A DNA stretch of 64,000 nt, taken from Asparagopsis taxiformis (lineage: Eukaryota > Rhodophyta > Florideophyceae > Bonnemaisoniales > Bonnemaisoniaceae). The position numbers and the translations under genes are program-made. Below, in pieces: positions 34,490 through 45,827 of this stretch. Each line of letters opens with the position of its first letter. Position 1 is the first letter of the stretch. Under the pieces are notes generated by a model. The model saw nothing but the letters and a program-made list of their open reading frames with translations, ran no database searches and was not told the origin of the DNA. The DNA lies in assembly GCA_030407315.1 (NCBI GenBank), contig JALQPE010002354.1:124001-188000 (forward strand), read 5' to 3'.

Positions 34490-34640
34490 TGTACGCAGTG
34501 AAAGTAGGTATGGAATGGAGGTGTGCACCGTGGAAACGGGGATAGGTAGCTGAAAATGCGTGCTAGAGTGGTATTGGGGTGTTTGAGGTACAGTACGGGG
34601 GAGGTGGGCACCAACTGGAAGGGGTGTGAGCGAGAGGATA
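34490..34640 (-). repeat. Fragment of dispersed repeat shared with 49.8 kb
   Basis: About 34500-34625 read on the minus strand matches 49787-49912 almost base for base (CCAGTTGGTGC, then CTCCCCCGTACTGTACCTC). The 49.8-kb copy continues into the part also found at 15.76-16.16 kb, so all three are pieces of one family. Confidence 0.85.
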
Positions 34641-34679
34641 AAAAAATTAAAGACGAAATTGGAGTCGACCGACAAGGAA

Positions 34680-34995
34680 AATAGAGTGGTCGCCGTGATG
34701 GATGCGGACATCCATGTCGAGCACGGCGGCAGAAATTTCTGGGCTCGAAATTTTGAATTTCTGAACCGGCGCCCGTCCTAGGTGGACCTAGACATGGCGG
34801 AAGTCCATCCCGAGGGGGACATCCGTGGTACTAGAAAAAATGAATGTCGTCCTAGTAATACTAGACGTACTGGACCACATGGACGTCCGGCTCTAGGCGG
34901 ACATCCAAAAATACTGGAGAACATGGACGTCCGCCTAGTAATACTAGGTGTACTAGAGGTTGTGGACGTCCGCGTCCATTTCCGAGAACACAGAC
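34680..34995. repeat. GGACRTCC-rich repeat inserted into the right-arm ParB gene
   Basis: Contains at least six GGACGTCC/GGACATCC sites and CTAGTAATACTAG-type palindromes (near 34850 and 34940). Its right end (34970-34995, minus strand: GTCTGTGTT-Y-TCGGAA then GGACGCGGACGTCCA) recurs at ~50508-50540. ParB-gene homology stops exactly where this end begins, so it is the terminus of a separate mobile or repetitive element. Confidence 0.75.
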
Positions 34996-36490
34996 GAATC
35001 TCGTTGCGGCGCTCGGAATTGTTCAGCTCACGCAACACTTCGTCGAGAACAGGATGCTTCAGCGTTGCTATAGCCAAACGCGTCCACCGCCGGGCCGTGT
35101 TCGTTGAATTCATCATCCCCATGAACTGCGCCTCGAACAATGTTCGGATGACATCAGACTCACGCAAGTCGCCAGCGTTTTCCACGTTATTTGCAACAGC
35201 AATCGTATGGATGAACTACTGGATGGACGACAAGATTCGAACCAGGGAGCGCTCCGTCAGTTGCGTCCCAGTCGTATGGTTCGACCCTGCACTCTTGTGG
35301 ATGATCTCATGAGGCTGAAGATCACTGTCGTCCTTGCGGCGAAGGTAGTACACATCCAGAGGCTGAGTAACCCAGCGCAAGCGGTTTGCCTCCTGTGGCA
35401 CCTTGGTTCTGTGCATACGGGTGAGGCGCGTGAAGTCATCCGCAATGCTATGCATAGCATTGAGACGATGCAGTCCGTCGATCACGGTCACGTTCGCATT
35501 GGCATGGAATTTGCCATTCTGGAACAGACGCGTGTCGGCGGGCAGATGTGTGTTCTGCGACCTAAGCACCGTCACAGTGATACGCGAAGAGCTCACATAC
35601 CCCACAGCCAACATATTGTTGCGCAGGTCCTCCACGTGGTCTTCTTTCACATCGCGAAGGGTCACGGCCGGTTCTACTAGCTGCCTCACCAACACAGTCG
35701 CTCCTTCTCCGACGTAATCCGACGTCACAAACTTGGGCACCGTAATTTGCGTCCCCTGCTGCTCACGAATGCTTTCCGCCACCTCCGGTTCGTCGTCCAC
35801 CTCGGTTACGTCCTGCGTAGTAGCTTCGGTGACGTTGGAGCGAGCAGGGTGCTTCGTGCCTCCACTGGAGGCTCTAGCAGAGCGAGCAGGGCGCTTCGTG
35901 CCTCCACTGGAGGGTCTCGCAGAGCGAGCAGGGCGCTTCGTGCCTCCCGAAACCGGAATGGAGCGTGCTGGATGCTTCGTACCCCCCGAACCAGTGATTT
36001 CGCCTGCTGGACCGGTACTGGGCATCCGTCCCGAGCTGGCCTGGTTCGTCGCTGCGTTGAAGTTTGACGCTGCAGCAGGGGTACGAATGTCGCTAGGGCC
36101 ATCCTCCGCAGCGGGGCACATCATCCGAGTATCCCAAGGGTAAAACGCCGCAGCGTATGCTCCACCCATCGTCTCCGGCGGTCCCTCGGCGCCATCAAAC
36201 ATGTACGGGAACGGGAGGTCCTTGAACTTGTCCTTAGTCGCAATGTTGCGCACGACGATATAGTCCGCCTCGTCGGTTTCCGGCAGCTTGTGGTTGTGCA
36301 GCGTGCGCGGAAGGCCAACATCGCCACCAGCAGTGCTCACCGAAGCCGTCCCAATATGCACAGCCGCACCGTCCACGTCCGCAAACAAATTGACATCGAC
36401 GCCGCGCTTGAGTCCGCGAGACTCCGCTGACGCGCTCACTTGATCGCCGCAAACCGTTGAAAACAAACTGCTGAAATGCGTATCCGCCAT
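34995..36490 (-). pseudogene. 5' half of the ParB-like/2OG gene (truncated copy)
   Basis: ATG at 36488-36490. It keeps the GGTK-x-PARS repeats (one 14-residue unit more than the left copy) and the DGLHRL motif. A TAG at 35216-35218 replaces the CAG of the left copy, and the gene is cut at 34995, removing everything after about residue 485 including the dioxygenase domain. It might still give a ParB-only product, but I read it as broken. Confidence 0.9.
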
Positions 36491-36838
36491 GGTTGTTGAG
36501 TTGGAAAGGAAAAGAGATGGTTGACGTTGACGTATTGGAGTGATGTGGATGGTAGGTTTCACGTTAAGTTGAAGAATGGTCGTGAACGCCAATCGCTGGA
36601 AATAATAACACAATAGAAACGAAATTTTGTTAGGTACACACCTATCGTGACCGCTGGAATGCAAGAGAGGCAATCGAGATGTGAGTGTCCTTTCGGAACG
36701 GGCCCGAGTCGGGCTCTCGAAACCTGACGAGGTGGCGTGAAGCAGGCAGTGTCCTTGATGTGTAATGTGTTAAAATTACAGCTGTCAAGCTAGGCGGCTT
36801 TTGGGGCGGCTGCGAGCACCCCTTTATCCGGGGAACAC

Positions 36839-37036
36839 CCTGATTTGAGTTAAAATTTGGGCTATTCTCAAAAACATGCACATGTGAACATGTTTTTGAG
36901 ATGGGGGTGTGCCGTACGGCACAATGGACCCGCCCAAATCATTGATTTTTGCAAGATTTTTTGTGCCCGAAATTGTAGAATTTCTGGGCTGGCCAGCAGT
37001 GCAATCGAGCTGGACATCCACCGGACGTCCATTTCA
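36839..37036 (-). repeat. Palindrome-rich repeat, copy 9
   Basis: Counterpart of copy 5; complete, with GTGCCGTACGGCAC and the hairpin unchanged. Confidence 0.92.
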
Positions 37037-37342
37037 GGTTGGTCGTGTGCTGCCTACATCCACGCATTGCAGCAACTAAGTAGGCGGGTTCACTACTAAT
37101 ACAAAGTGCACAGAATATGAGTAACGTGATGGGTGAGTAGAGTTTGTGTTGAGGGAGTAAGGCGGGACCATGATGAAACACGGAAGAAGATTTCTCCCTA
37201 CCATACCTTAGGCTTGAAGCCTGGAATCGACCCATGTTTCGGCGCCATTTAGCCTTACAGTTAGTGCTTACAGAAGCCAGTGACAACCCCACTCGGGGCG
37301 GCGGCCGGTGCCTGGGGCCGTTGTGGCCAAATTAGACACCAT

Positions 37343-37504
37343 GATTTGAATTAAAATTTGGGCTATTCTCAAAAACATGCACATGTGAACATGTTTTTGA
37401 GATGGGGGTGTGCCGTACGGCACAATCGACCCGCTGAAATCAAGGTTTTTTACAATGTTTTTGCTGCCCGAAATTCTACAATTTCTCGGCTGGCCAGCAA
37501 TGCA
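37343..37504 (-). repeat. Palindrome-rich repeat, copy 10
   Basis: Counterpart of copy 3, with the same diverged GGACGTCC end; there is no counterpart of copy 4. Confidence 0.9.
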
Positions 37505-38630
37505 ATAGCTATCTGCTCTAAACCGATTCTAACAAGCAGAAAGAATCCTCTCCTTCATGACGATGCTCTCGAATTGAGTGCAATGCAACGGACTCCCTCC
37601 AAGAGAACGACAAAGCATCGTCTTTTCCAAGGCATTTCCGTACGAAAAATAATCGAAAAACATATTTGACTTTGGCCTAACAGCTATCGCGAGCACCGTA
37701 CTCAGCTATATTTCCTCTGTAATTTCCTTCCTCCAACCAATCAATAGCCGCTTGGTCACAGGCTTAAAAGCCTTCCACTATCTGTCCTATCCATCGAAGA
37801 CCCTCGGAGGGTTCGATCCAGGCCTTGATCATCCATGATGGGTGTGCAACCCGAGAAATTGAAAATGGAACATATTGCGACAGGGACGAGATGTCATTCA
37901 ATGAAAGAGATGTTCTCTTTCGTTTACTTTTTTCTAACAAGATTCTAAACGTCTACAAACCCTATGTCGTCCGTCCGTTTTCATCCCGGAGAGATGTGGA
38001 TGTGAGGTAAGACGCAGTGGTGATGTTGTGTTGATTCCCACAGACGGAGGTGGAGGAAGTGGCTACGGAGGAAGCCTGGAGAACTTCTTTGGTACTGACA
38101 TCTCACATGTTGAACATGTGAGATATCAGTACCCATGGATGAGACGAAAAACATGTTGAGGTCCGGTTCGGATATTCTTTCCATTAACGGAGGTAGAGGA
38201 GGCTATGGTGGAAGCCTGGAGAACATGTGGGATGTCAGTACCCATGGATCACAAGAAGAACATGTTGAGGTGCGGTTCGGATATTCTTTCCATTAACGGA
38301 GGTGGAGGAGGCTATGGTGGAAGCCTGGAGAAGAATAGAATAGTCCTATACCCATGGATCACAAGAAAACGTTGTTAGGCTCCTTTTCGAAGCCCATTCG
38401 TCTCTTGAATAAATTTACCACCCAAATCATATACGATTGCCGAGTTGACACCCCGTATGTCTCGTTGGTAGACATAGCAGGGGTTCCACCACTCAGCTAG
38501 CGGGAAGTAGTTACTGATTATATGAGATATGGCTTAGCTCCCGCCAAAACCGATAGCTCTGGGCTCAGGTTCTCCAAATGTGGTTATACGAATGTGTTCT
38601 GACAATGCTAGAAGACGAATATCTGCATCC

Positions 38631-38812
38631 TGATTTGAATTAAAATTTGGGCTGTTCTCAAAAACATGCACATGTGAACATGTTTTTGAGATGGGGGTGT
38701 GCCGTACGGCACAATCGACCGCCCAAATCGATGTTTTTTGCAATATTTTTTCTGCCCGAAATTGTAGAATTTCTGGGCTGGCCAGCAATGCATCTGAGCT
38801 GGACATCCCCAT
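38631..38812 (-). repeat. Palindrome-rich repeat, copy 11
   Basis: Counterpart of copy 2, upstream of the right-arm methyltransferase. Confidence 0.9.
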
Positions 38813-39158
38813 GTCCAGTGGCCGTCCGGATGTCGCTCACCTGGTAAGCGTGATGCACCTGTGACAACCTATGTGACTGCAGTCACAGCCGCCATGGCGG
38901 CCGTGCAGTACAACACTCAAAGACAGGGAATCACAATCTTTTTAAAATTTTTCTCTACCACGTATCCGTCACAACTTATTACCTACACCGGTTACGGGTT
39001 TCAAGACCTTTCCAGTGCTGTGCACCCGTATACTCTGTTCCGTTCGATATCAACCAGTGTTCCTCACGAAAGAGTGCAAACGTCACGAGATACGTCGTCA
39101 AATTTGACTGTCTCGCCGAGCGGTCGCCATCCTGTACCGAATTTCCACTCATTCCATT

Positions 39159-41846
39159 ATGACGAATAAGCGCAGGCGCAACAGCAATCCGATCGTTGAC
39201 GACGCAACCGTGCCAAATCTGCGCGAACCCGCTAGCCCTTGGGAGGATTCTAGTGACATGGGTACACGTCGAAACGTAGGTCGCGCCGCCCGCGAAACTA
39301 CTCTCGCTGGCAAAGACTTCCTCCGCCTCTTGCTGGATTTATTCGCCCACTCAAGTTTCGCAGACTTGACGGACAAGCCGGGAGGTTTCACATACGCGGA
39401 CCTTGGCGCTTGGGTTGCGCAGGGCACGGAAGAACAATTTGCGGCGCTGCAAGGTCGACTCAGCATGGCCTTCAGCGGTCGTTCGAAGAATGCTGGAGTC
39501 GAGGCGGATGTTGCCGAAATCGTCATGGCAGAGATGAACGTTGAGCGAGCCAAGCAGATTGTTCGTCTGGCATTACCGATTGCCGAGTTTTCAAGACAGG
39601 ATGAGCGTATCGGGCAATGGGTTGAGCACTGCATCCTTTCTGGGATCGTGCCGCAGACCTTCCTTATTGGATGTAACATGCTTCCTTCGCCACTACAGGC
39701 GCCGCAGCGCGGGGAACCAAGCGCCTTCGTTCTTGCTCCACCGGAAACGTTCGAGGTATTGATGTATTTCCAAGCGTTGTCTATCATCCGAAATCACAAC
39801 AAGAACCTGCCGCGTCGCCGAATAGGCGACGCGGCCGAAGAGGGGAACGAAGCCGCACGCGTCCCAGCCCATCGGAAAAGCACTAATCGAGCTTGTTACG
39901 TGGTTCAAGTTTTATACCATGCTTGGACCGATGTGGCCTTCGCCGCAAAGTTTTCCAGCTTCGAAGAGTTGATGGCGCCGTACATCATTTTCGACAGCAG
40001 TGAGCATTGGTTTGACGTGCTCGATGAAGGTCTATTCGCACCGATGGAGCAGAAGCTAGATCTCTACCACGACAAAGCTCCCCTATCTCATCCTGATGGA
40101 TATGGTGGAAAAGTAGAGACAAGAACCAGTGCGCAGCACAGTGCATTTAGGGACCTTGTGAGGAAGTTCTTCGACCGGTTGCAGTTTCTTATCGTCAACC
40201 CGGACCTGTACACCTGGCCGGAGTCCGACCGCTGGGGGGCGCTGGAAATATACTTGTCAAGCGGAAATCCGGACAAGCTGCCAGCGTACTTTGACACCCT
40301 CGACGAAGACGTTATGGCTGTCCTCCGCCCGGCACCACAACCCGCGGACGCAGAAAAGGTCCCCAAGCCGGTTGATGACACTCCCACTCGTCGCAACACA
40401 GGAGGGAGAGGTTTGGTTCCGTCGACAAGACACACAACCAGGCTTCAACTTGGACCTGGGAGGACCAGTCTTACTGCCCAAGGGCCGTCTCCCCCGTCAC
40501 CGTCACCCCATGCGACAGAAGAGCAGGAAAGTGAAGGGCAGGCTCTCGCAAAGGACTTTCTTTCGAAAATGAGTCAGTATTGCCGGGTGTACGACGTCCC
40601 TTTCGAAGATTTGGTCAGTGCCGACGAGAGCCGAGAACACGTGCCCATCACGGGCAACGTTCAGCTCATTCTGACTGATCCGCCCTACAATGTTCGTCGG
40701 AAGAGGAACGATTCCAACTCTTCGTACGACAGGCTAACTGCAGAAGATATGCAGGCTAGCATCGAAGTGTTTGACGAGCTGTTGCGCCCCGGTGGCCACG
40801 GCATCGTGTTCTGCTCCGTTTTGCAGTTCTACGAATGGTTCCATTACTTGGAAACGTACAAAGGACCGCAGTCAGAAGGCCCAACCGATGCTGCTGCCAG
40901 TGATGACGGGTCGGATGAAGAAGAGGTTACGTCCATGAATTCGGACTCCGAAGCATCGCAGCACAGTGGCGAAGAAAGTGCGGATGAGGAGGAGGACGAG
41001 GAGGAGGAGGACGTCGTTCGGAATTCAGTTTTCTTCGTTGACGAGGTACCTCTGTTGTTTGTCCGACTACCTGGGCACCTCTATCAAATGCCGGGGCGGA
41101 AGAGGTACCAACGCATGAACATGGCAGAGGTCGCTATCCACTTCTGGAAGCGAGGTGTTCCGTTCAAGACTGGAAGCGAGATGGTGGCCTATAGGAACCA
41201 CGGATACATGGACGGCACGTACCCGGCGTGGTGCAACGTCACCATCAATATGCCCGCCATCGATTCGAATGAGATGGTGTGGCGAACAAGGAGCACAACC
41301 GGTGCTACGGTCAGAGTTCGTGCAGAGCAGAAGAGCGTCGCTCTCATGATGGAGTTGATCAGCCAGCATTCACAGCCTGGTGATATTGTTGTCGATCCAT
41401 TCTCTGGCACTTTCGCAACGGGAAAAGCAGCTATGAGCTTGCCTGAGCACCGTGTTTTCGTCGGCAGTGACATGGACAAATTGTGTGTGGCACGATCGCT
41501 TCCAAAGCTGTGTGCAGTCATGTCACGTGTAATTCTTTCAAACAACACTGACATGAGGGTCACGACAGAAGCGAAACAGAGTGCTGAGAAGTTCTTGGCG
41601 TCCCCCTCTGTCACGATGCGTACACAGAGGGAACGCAGGATCATCGAACCCCCACCTGGCCTTCCCCTGTACCAGAGGTTCCCGAAATATATTCGGCAGT
41701 ACCTCTGGCAGCTGTGCCCAGAGTCGATTGCGTCGCACGAGCACATGGAAAAACCGGTACATTATTGGCCACCTTCCCTGCGCCGCTGGTTGCAAACTGA
41801 AAACCCTCGCGTGATGCGGCACACGATTGTGTTGCGAAAAAATTGA
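39159..41846 (+). CDS. Beta-class DNA methyltransferase, right-arm copy
   Basis: 895 aa from ATG at 39159. It is two acidic residues shorter than the left copy and otherwise nearly identical, with DPPY and DPFSGTF intact. Both copies being open suggests recent duplication or gene conversion between the arms. Confidence 0.88.
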   Translation: MTNKRRRNSNPIVDDATVPNLREPASPWEDSSDMGTRRNVGRAARETTLAGKDFLRLLLDLFAHSSFADLTDKPGGFTYADLGAWVAQGTEEQFAALQGRLSMAFSGRSKNAGVEADVAEIVMAEMNVERAKQIVRLALPIAEFSRQDERIGQWVEHCILSGIVPQTFLIGCNMLPSPLQAPQRGEPSAFVLAPPETFEVLMYFQALSIIRNHNKNLPRRRIGDAAEEGNEAARVPAHRKSTNRACYVVQVLYHAWTDVAFAAKFSSFEELMAPYIIFDSSEHWFDVLDEGLFAPMEQKLDLYHDKAPLSHPDGYGGKVETRTSAQHSAFRDLVRKFFDRLQFLIVNPDLYTWPESDRWGALEIYLSSGNPDKLPAYFDTLDEDVMAVLRPAPQPADAEKVPKPVDDTPTRRNTGGRGLVPSTRHTTRLQLGPGRTSLTAQGPSPPSPSPHATEEQESEGQALAKDFLSKMSQYCRVYDVPFEDLVSADESREHVPITGNVQLILTDPPYNVRRKRNDSNSSYDRLTAEDMQASIEVFDELLRPGGHGIVFCSVLQFYEWFHYLETYKGPQSEGPTDAAASDDGSDEEEVTSMNSDSEASQHSGEESADEEEDEEEEDVVRNSVFFVDEVPLLFVRLPGHLYQMPGRKRYQRMNMAEVAIHFWKRGVPFKTGSEMVAYRNHGYMDGTYPAWCNVTINMPAIDSNEMVWRTRSTTGATVRVRAEQKSVALMMELISQHSQPGDIVVDPFSGTFATGKAAMSLPEHRVFVGSDMDKLCVARSLPKLCAVMSRVILSNNTDMRVTTEAKQSAEKFLASPSVTMRTQRERRIIEPPPGLPLYQRFPKYIRQYLWQLCPESIASHEHMEKPVHYWPPSLRRWLQTENPRVMRHTIVLRKN
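41837..41842 (+). promoter_or_regulatory. Candidate -1 slippery A6 site, right-arm copy
   Basis: Same cgA AAA AAT TGA context as at 4105-4110, leading into the SET frame that starts at 41843 with TTG. Confidence 0.5.
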
Positions 41847-42355
41847 GCGTTCGACCATCGCTGATTAAGCATCCAAATGCAGGAAGAGGGCTCTTCGCTG
41901 AACAGACATTTAATGTTGGCGACGAAGTATGTGCATACTACGGAACTGTTGTGTACTCTGATATGAGCAAGGAGTCGATGAGGTTCGCGTACGGAGAGGG
42001 TCACATGGCGATAACGAAGGAAACATTCTTGATGTATACCATCAAGCTGTATGCAACAGCAGAGGACGACGAAAACATCGAGCATCCAATTTGGATTGTT
42101 CCGGCTCCGTTCTGTTCGGCACATTTCATCAACGACCCGCGGTATTTGCGAGGTGAGGACACTCCGGCGGAAGACACCAGGCGGGTGGCCAACGTCGAGT
42201 TTGTCGAGAACTACAGCAGCGGTTCGACGGGGAAGAAGCTCAAGGCGAAGGACCTAGAAAATCCGAAGATCATTGTAGTACGTGCAATCCGCGATATCTG
42301 TCCGGGGCAGGAGCTCTACTTTCATTATGGGACAGCGTTTAGAGCATGGAATTAG
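41843..42355 (+). CDS. SET-domain protein, right-arm copy
   Basis: 170 codons and no ATG before GRGLFA. An in-frame TGA at 41798-41800 limits the upstream opening. Only a few residues differ from the left copy (for example ELYFHYG for ELYVHYG), and landmark motifs are kept. Confidence 0.8.
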   Translation: MSVRPSLIKHPNAGRGLFAEQTFNVGDEVCAYYGTVVYSDMSKESMRFAYGEGHMAITKETFLMYTIKLYATAEDDENIEHPIWIVPAPFCSAHFINDPRYLRGEDTPAEDTRRVANVEFVENYSSGSTGKKLKAKDLENPKIIVVRAIRDICPGQELYFHYGTAFRAWN

Positions 42356-42583
42356 GGTCACGAAAGATGTTTTCATTTCGACTACAAATAAAGCTATGTT
42401 CCAGAGTTGAGGTATATCATATAATGCAGCATGTCCAGCCACCATTAGTCCAGGGTGAAACCTATTGAGCAGTACTCGCCTGTCAAAAACCAATCGTTCA
42501 CACTCCAGGTGCTCTTCATCCGAGCAGTGAACCTGACTGCTTGGATGCTGTTATGCGTGCAGATGCAAAATACACGACCAAGT

Positions 42584-42781
42584 TGAAATGGACGCCCGGT
42601 GGATGTCCAGCTCAGATGCATTGCTGTCCAGCCCAGAAATTCTACAATTCAGGGCAGAAAAAAATATTGCAAAAAACATCGATTTCAGCGGGTCGATTGT
42701 GCCGTACGGCACACCCCCATCTCAAAAACATGTTCACATGTGCATGTTTTTGAGAATAGCCCAAATTTTAATTCAAATCAG
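42584..42781 (+). repeat. Palindrome-rich repeat, copy 12
   Basis: Counterpart of copy 1, upstream of the right-arm coiled-coil gene and in the same relative orientation. Confidence 0.92.
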
Positions 42782-43016
42782 GACGTCTTCCGGACATAGG
42801 GGTGCTCGCGGCCTAGCTCGACAGCTGTAATTGTACCTCATTAAATACTGTTGATGACTGCCTACCGTATACAATCTGGGCTGTTGGCGTATTCTCCGGT
42901 ACTTGACCTGACCTGAACGTTCATCGCAGACCGTTGTGGTTACCAACACTATACAGCAATCTTTTTTGTATCTCGTGCAACCCGATTGTACCATCGCTTC
43001 CGGGAAGGCTTCATTA

Positions 43017-45299
43017 TGCCGCCGCGTATTGCGAAGAAAGCTCCAAAGCCTCCGGGCCTCCAGAAAACCCGGTCAGCAGCTGCTGTATCGAGTGCCCGAC
43101 AATCCCGTGCGAAGAAGCGGTCTGGGTCTACCGGCAGCATTGAACCGCGGTCCGGTAGTCGCAAGACGGACCGGCGCAGAACTGGGGATCCGCAGCGAGA
43201 AAGTGAGGAAGGAGGAACGGCGCGGAGAGAGATGAGGCTTGACCGAGGCAAGCGTGCTCGCAGGGACAGTGAACATCATGATGATGACATGATAGTGGCT
43301 CAAAACATGTTGGAATTGCGGCAGAGTGCTATGGCAAAGGTAGTTCCTCCCGGGTTGGCAGATGCGGAGGTGGTGCAGACGGAGTCCCAGCCGGGGGTTC
43401 GCGAGACACTGGAGGCTGTGACCCCCACTGCGCCAACTATGCCGAGTACATCAGCCCCAGCAGGTAATGCAGTCAGGGACCCGAGGATAGCGGCAAGGGA
43501 TGTTGTTTCTGAGCAACGTTCACAGGATGCCAACTATCATCGGCGGTCAGGTGGTACTGAGGGGAGAGAGCAGCCGGAGTGCGGGCCTCGTCACAACAGA
43601 CTGTCATTGGTGCCAAATATGCGCGTAACGCCCCCGCGACGTCAGGCTATTGCCGATGGAGGACATCATAATCCCGATAGCGTGCGAGATGGGGGGACGG
43701 TGAGAGCAGAGAGGTTGCATCCGCCGGAATCCATCGATTTAATGGCGAGTCGCATCAATGCGCAGAAGAAGAAGATCGCGGAGCTGGAAAAAAGTGTTTA
43801 GCCAGGACATAGCAAACAAGGCGCTCACCACGGAGATAGTTGCGTTGGAGGCTAAGGTGAAGACTCTGCAGGCGGAAAATGCCAGCCTTACTGCAATTGC
43901 GAGAACAGGTAGAATCAGTGATCACGGTGGCGGTAAGTCGAAAATACAGAAAGCCATTCCTGTGAAATACCTTGGAGTTCTTAGGGCGGTTGAGGAAAAC
44001 CTGACAAAGTGGTGCAAGAACGAGACTATGGAGCTGGACCCTATAGCGGAACAAACGCAGAGACGTTGGACTGGACGTACCATCGAGGTAGAGCCGGTAG
44101 AAGGGACACTTTGGAGCGAAAACGGTGTAGGATATATTGCTACCCCTCCGGGCTACATCATCAAGAATCTGCAGTGGTATACACCTTCGTACAGAGACGA
44201 GAGTGATCTGTTGAATGACTTGGTGCGACACGTACTGCGTCAAAGTCCGTGGTGTGATGTGTTTTCCGATGAGGAGCAGCGTGTGTGCTGTCAAGAGGCT
44301 GTGGCGGGGAGCAAGGAATTGAAAGTGAAGGTGACGCAGAAACTGTCCGACGTGATGAGTGCACGGAAGCGTAATGCGAGGGACAGATTGTTCGGTTCGC
44401 TGGGGTACACGAAATTAATGTCTAGATGCACGATGCTGACGACGCGAGCTGAGATGGACGAGCGAGAGGATCAAAAGCGCGAAGCGTCTGAGAAGCTTTT
44501 GAAACGGGAAAGCAACGGTGATTTGGATATGGGGAGGTGGCGAACGGCACCGTTCTCAGAGCTGCGATACAGCAAAGGCATGGTTCCTGACAGCTTCGAA
44601 ATGGAAGTGAATGGTGATGCATGGTTTAACAACCGAGTAGCTGTGAATGTGCTGGACATCTTCAGGGGTTATTCGATACGACCAGAACAAGTAATGGACA
44701 TAGAGACGAGCATACTAACGCTGGCGCGCCTGGATGCTTGGCTAGTGACTACTGTGGAGTGTTTGGATGAACCGAAGGGGAAAGGAGGTGCACGGCAGAA
44801 GGAGTTTACAAGGCGGTACAGTCAATATGTGGGGGTAGCTTTTCAGCAATTAGTTGGTATGGTGGTGTACTGCATGTCTTGTCTCCAAGGCTCGCAAGCA
44901 AGAGAAGAAACGGACGTTGTCGAGAGCGATCAGCGGACTAGTGCACAGTCACGGCATGTGTTTGCAAGCCGTACTGTGACGAGAGAGGCTGTTGAAGTGT
45001 GGCAAAGCGGAGAGGGGTCTGGAATTGTTCATGTCGTTGATGATGTAAACCGCTGCTCATCACTTGTTCTAGTGTCCGAGGATTGGATTCAATCGCATAT
45101 TACGTCAAACCTCGGTGCTGTAATGGATTGTGTGATTGCGCAAGGACTGATTGGCGCAGAACTTTTCGTCGTTGACCCATATGCTGGACACCTGAGTGCA
45201 AACCTGAATGTCGAAATCAATGCCCCACAGTATGGGGGCATGGAGCGGCGCCATGCAGCCACTGCTGATAACGGTTTTGGCGTAATGGAGGATGGTTGA
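43017..45299 (+). CDS. Coiled-coil protein of unit 1, right-arm copy (two frames)
   Basis: Frames 43017-43801 and 43758-45299 meet at A6 (43788-43793), as in the left copy. The residue changes are few (for example PFSEL for LFSEL near codon 270 of the second frame). The stop TGA at 45297-45299 lies 40 bp from the copia LTR. Confidence 0.7.
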
Positions 45300-45339
45300 A
45301 ATTAGTGCAGTAAATGTGACGTTGGCTAGAAGGCTTATC

Positions 45340-45827
45340 TGTTGATAAAGTTTGGTCGCTTACCGAGCGTTTACTGAATCTGCGAGCTCACTACATAATT
45401 TGTATTCTCGCCGAGGTGCACCGGCGGTGCTAAGGACAGCCTGTTCAAGGCTGCTCCAGACAGACTGTCAGTGACAGTCTGTCCTAGCAAGCACCCGCTG
45501 CCAATCTGGTACACGTGGGCTTCTCTATCATATCATCCACACGTGTACACTTATCATAACATTTTCCCTCTGCCATGATGGCAACCCATCTTGCCATTTC
45601 TAATTACTAATTGAAACTATGACAAACAAATTGAAACTTCAGAGGCCAGTTACTCCGTAATGGAGTGTCGTAGGAGCCCCGGAGAAGTTGCTACCCGACT
45701 AATTCGAGCACGCTGAATACGATGAGATAGGTTTCAGAGCGCTCAGACCACTCCTTCATAGAGAAATCGAGGGTCAAAGTTTTCTCACGGAATTAGGCCT
45801 ACCAGGCCCATTCTCAGTGAGTCAATA
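45340..45827 (-). mobile_element. 3' LTR of copia element
   Basis: On the minus strand it begins TATTGACTC directly after a purine-rich GAGGGGGAG tract and ends ...TTTATCAACA, close to the TGTTGA...TCAACA ends typical of copia LTRs, ~488 bp. No second LTR is seen in the window. Confidence 0.7.

Larger units (their letters stand above)
36491..39158. promoter_or_regulatory. Divergent region between right-arm ParB and methyltransferase genes
   Basis: Mirror of 6795-9864 with three palindromic repeats instead of four, and a Gly-codon-rich tandem array at 38040-38370. It contains the one-mismatch version of the 43-bp palindrome (~38090-38132). Confidence 0.8.
34995..45338 (-). repeat. Right arm of the inverted repeat (truncated unit-1 copy)
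   Basis: Reverse-complement copy of 609-11317. It is bounded on the left by the GGACRTCC element inside the ParB gene and on the right by a copia 3' LTR starting at 45340. The spacer between the arms is ~23.7 kb. Confidence 0.95.

Noticed and set aside
34778..35185. Separate 135-residue gene at the right-arm edge
   Set aside because: It is a chimera of truncated ParB-gene codons and the GGACRTCC repeat.
4..36490. Bacterial origin suggested by ParB-like, N6A-type methyltransferase and restriction-like gene content
   Set aside because: Copia retroelement, SET and TOG domains, algal bromoperoxidase, eukaryotic start contexts and the absence of operon-like ribosome sites show a eukaryotic nuclear context.
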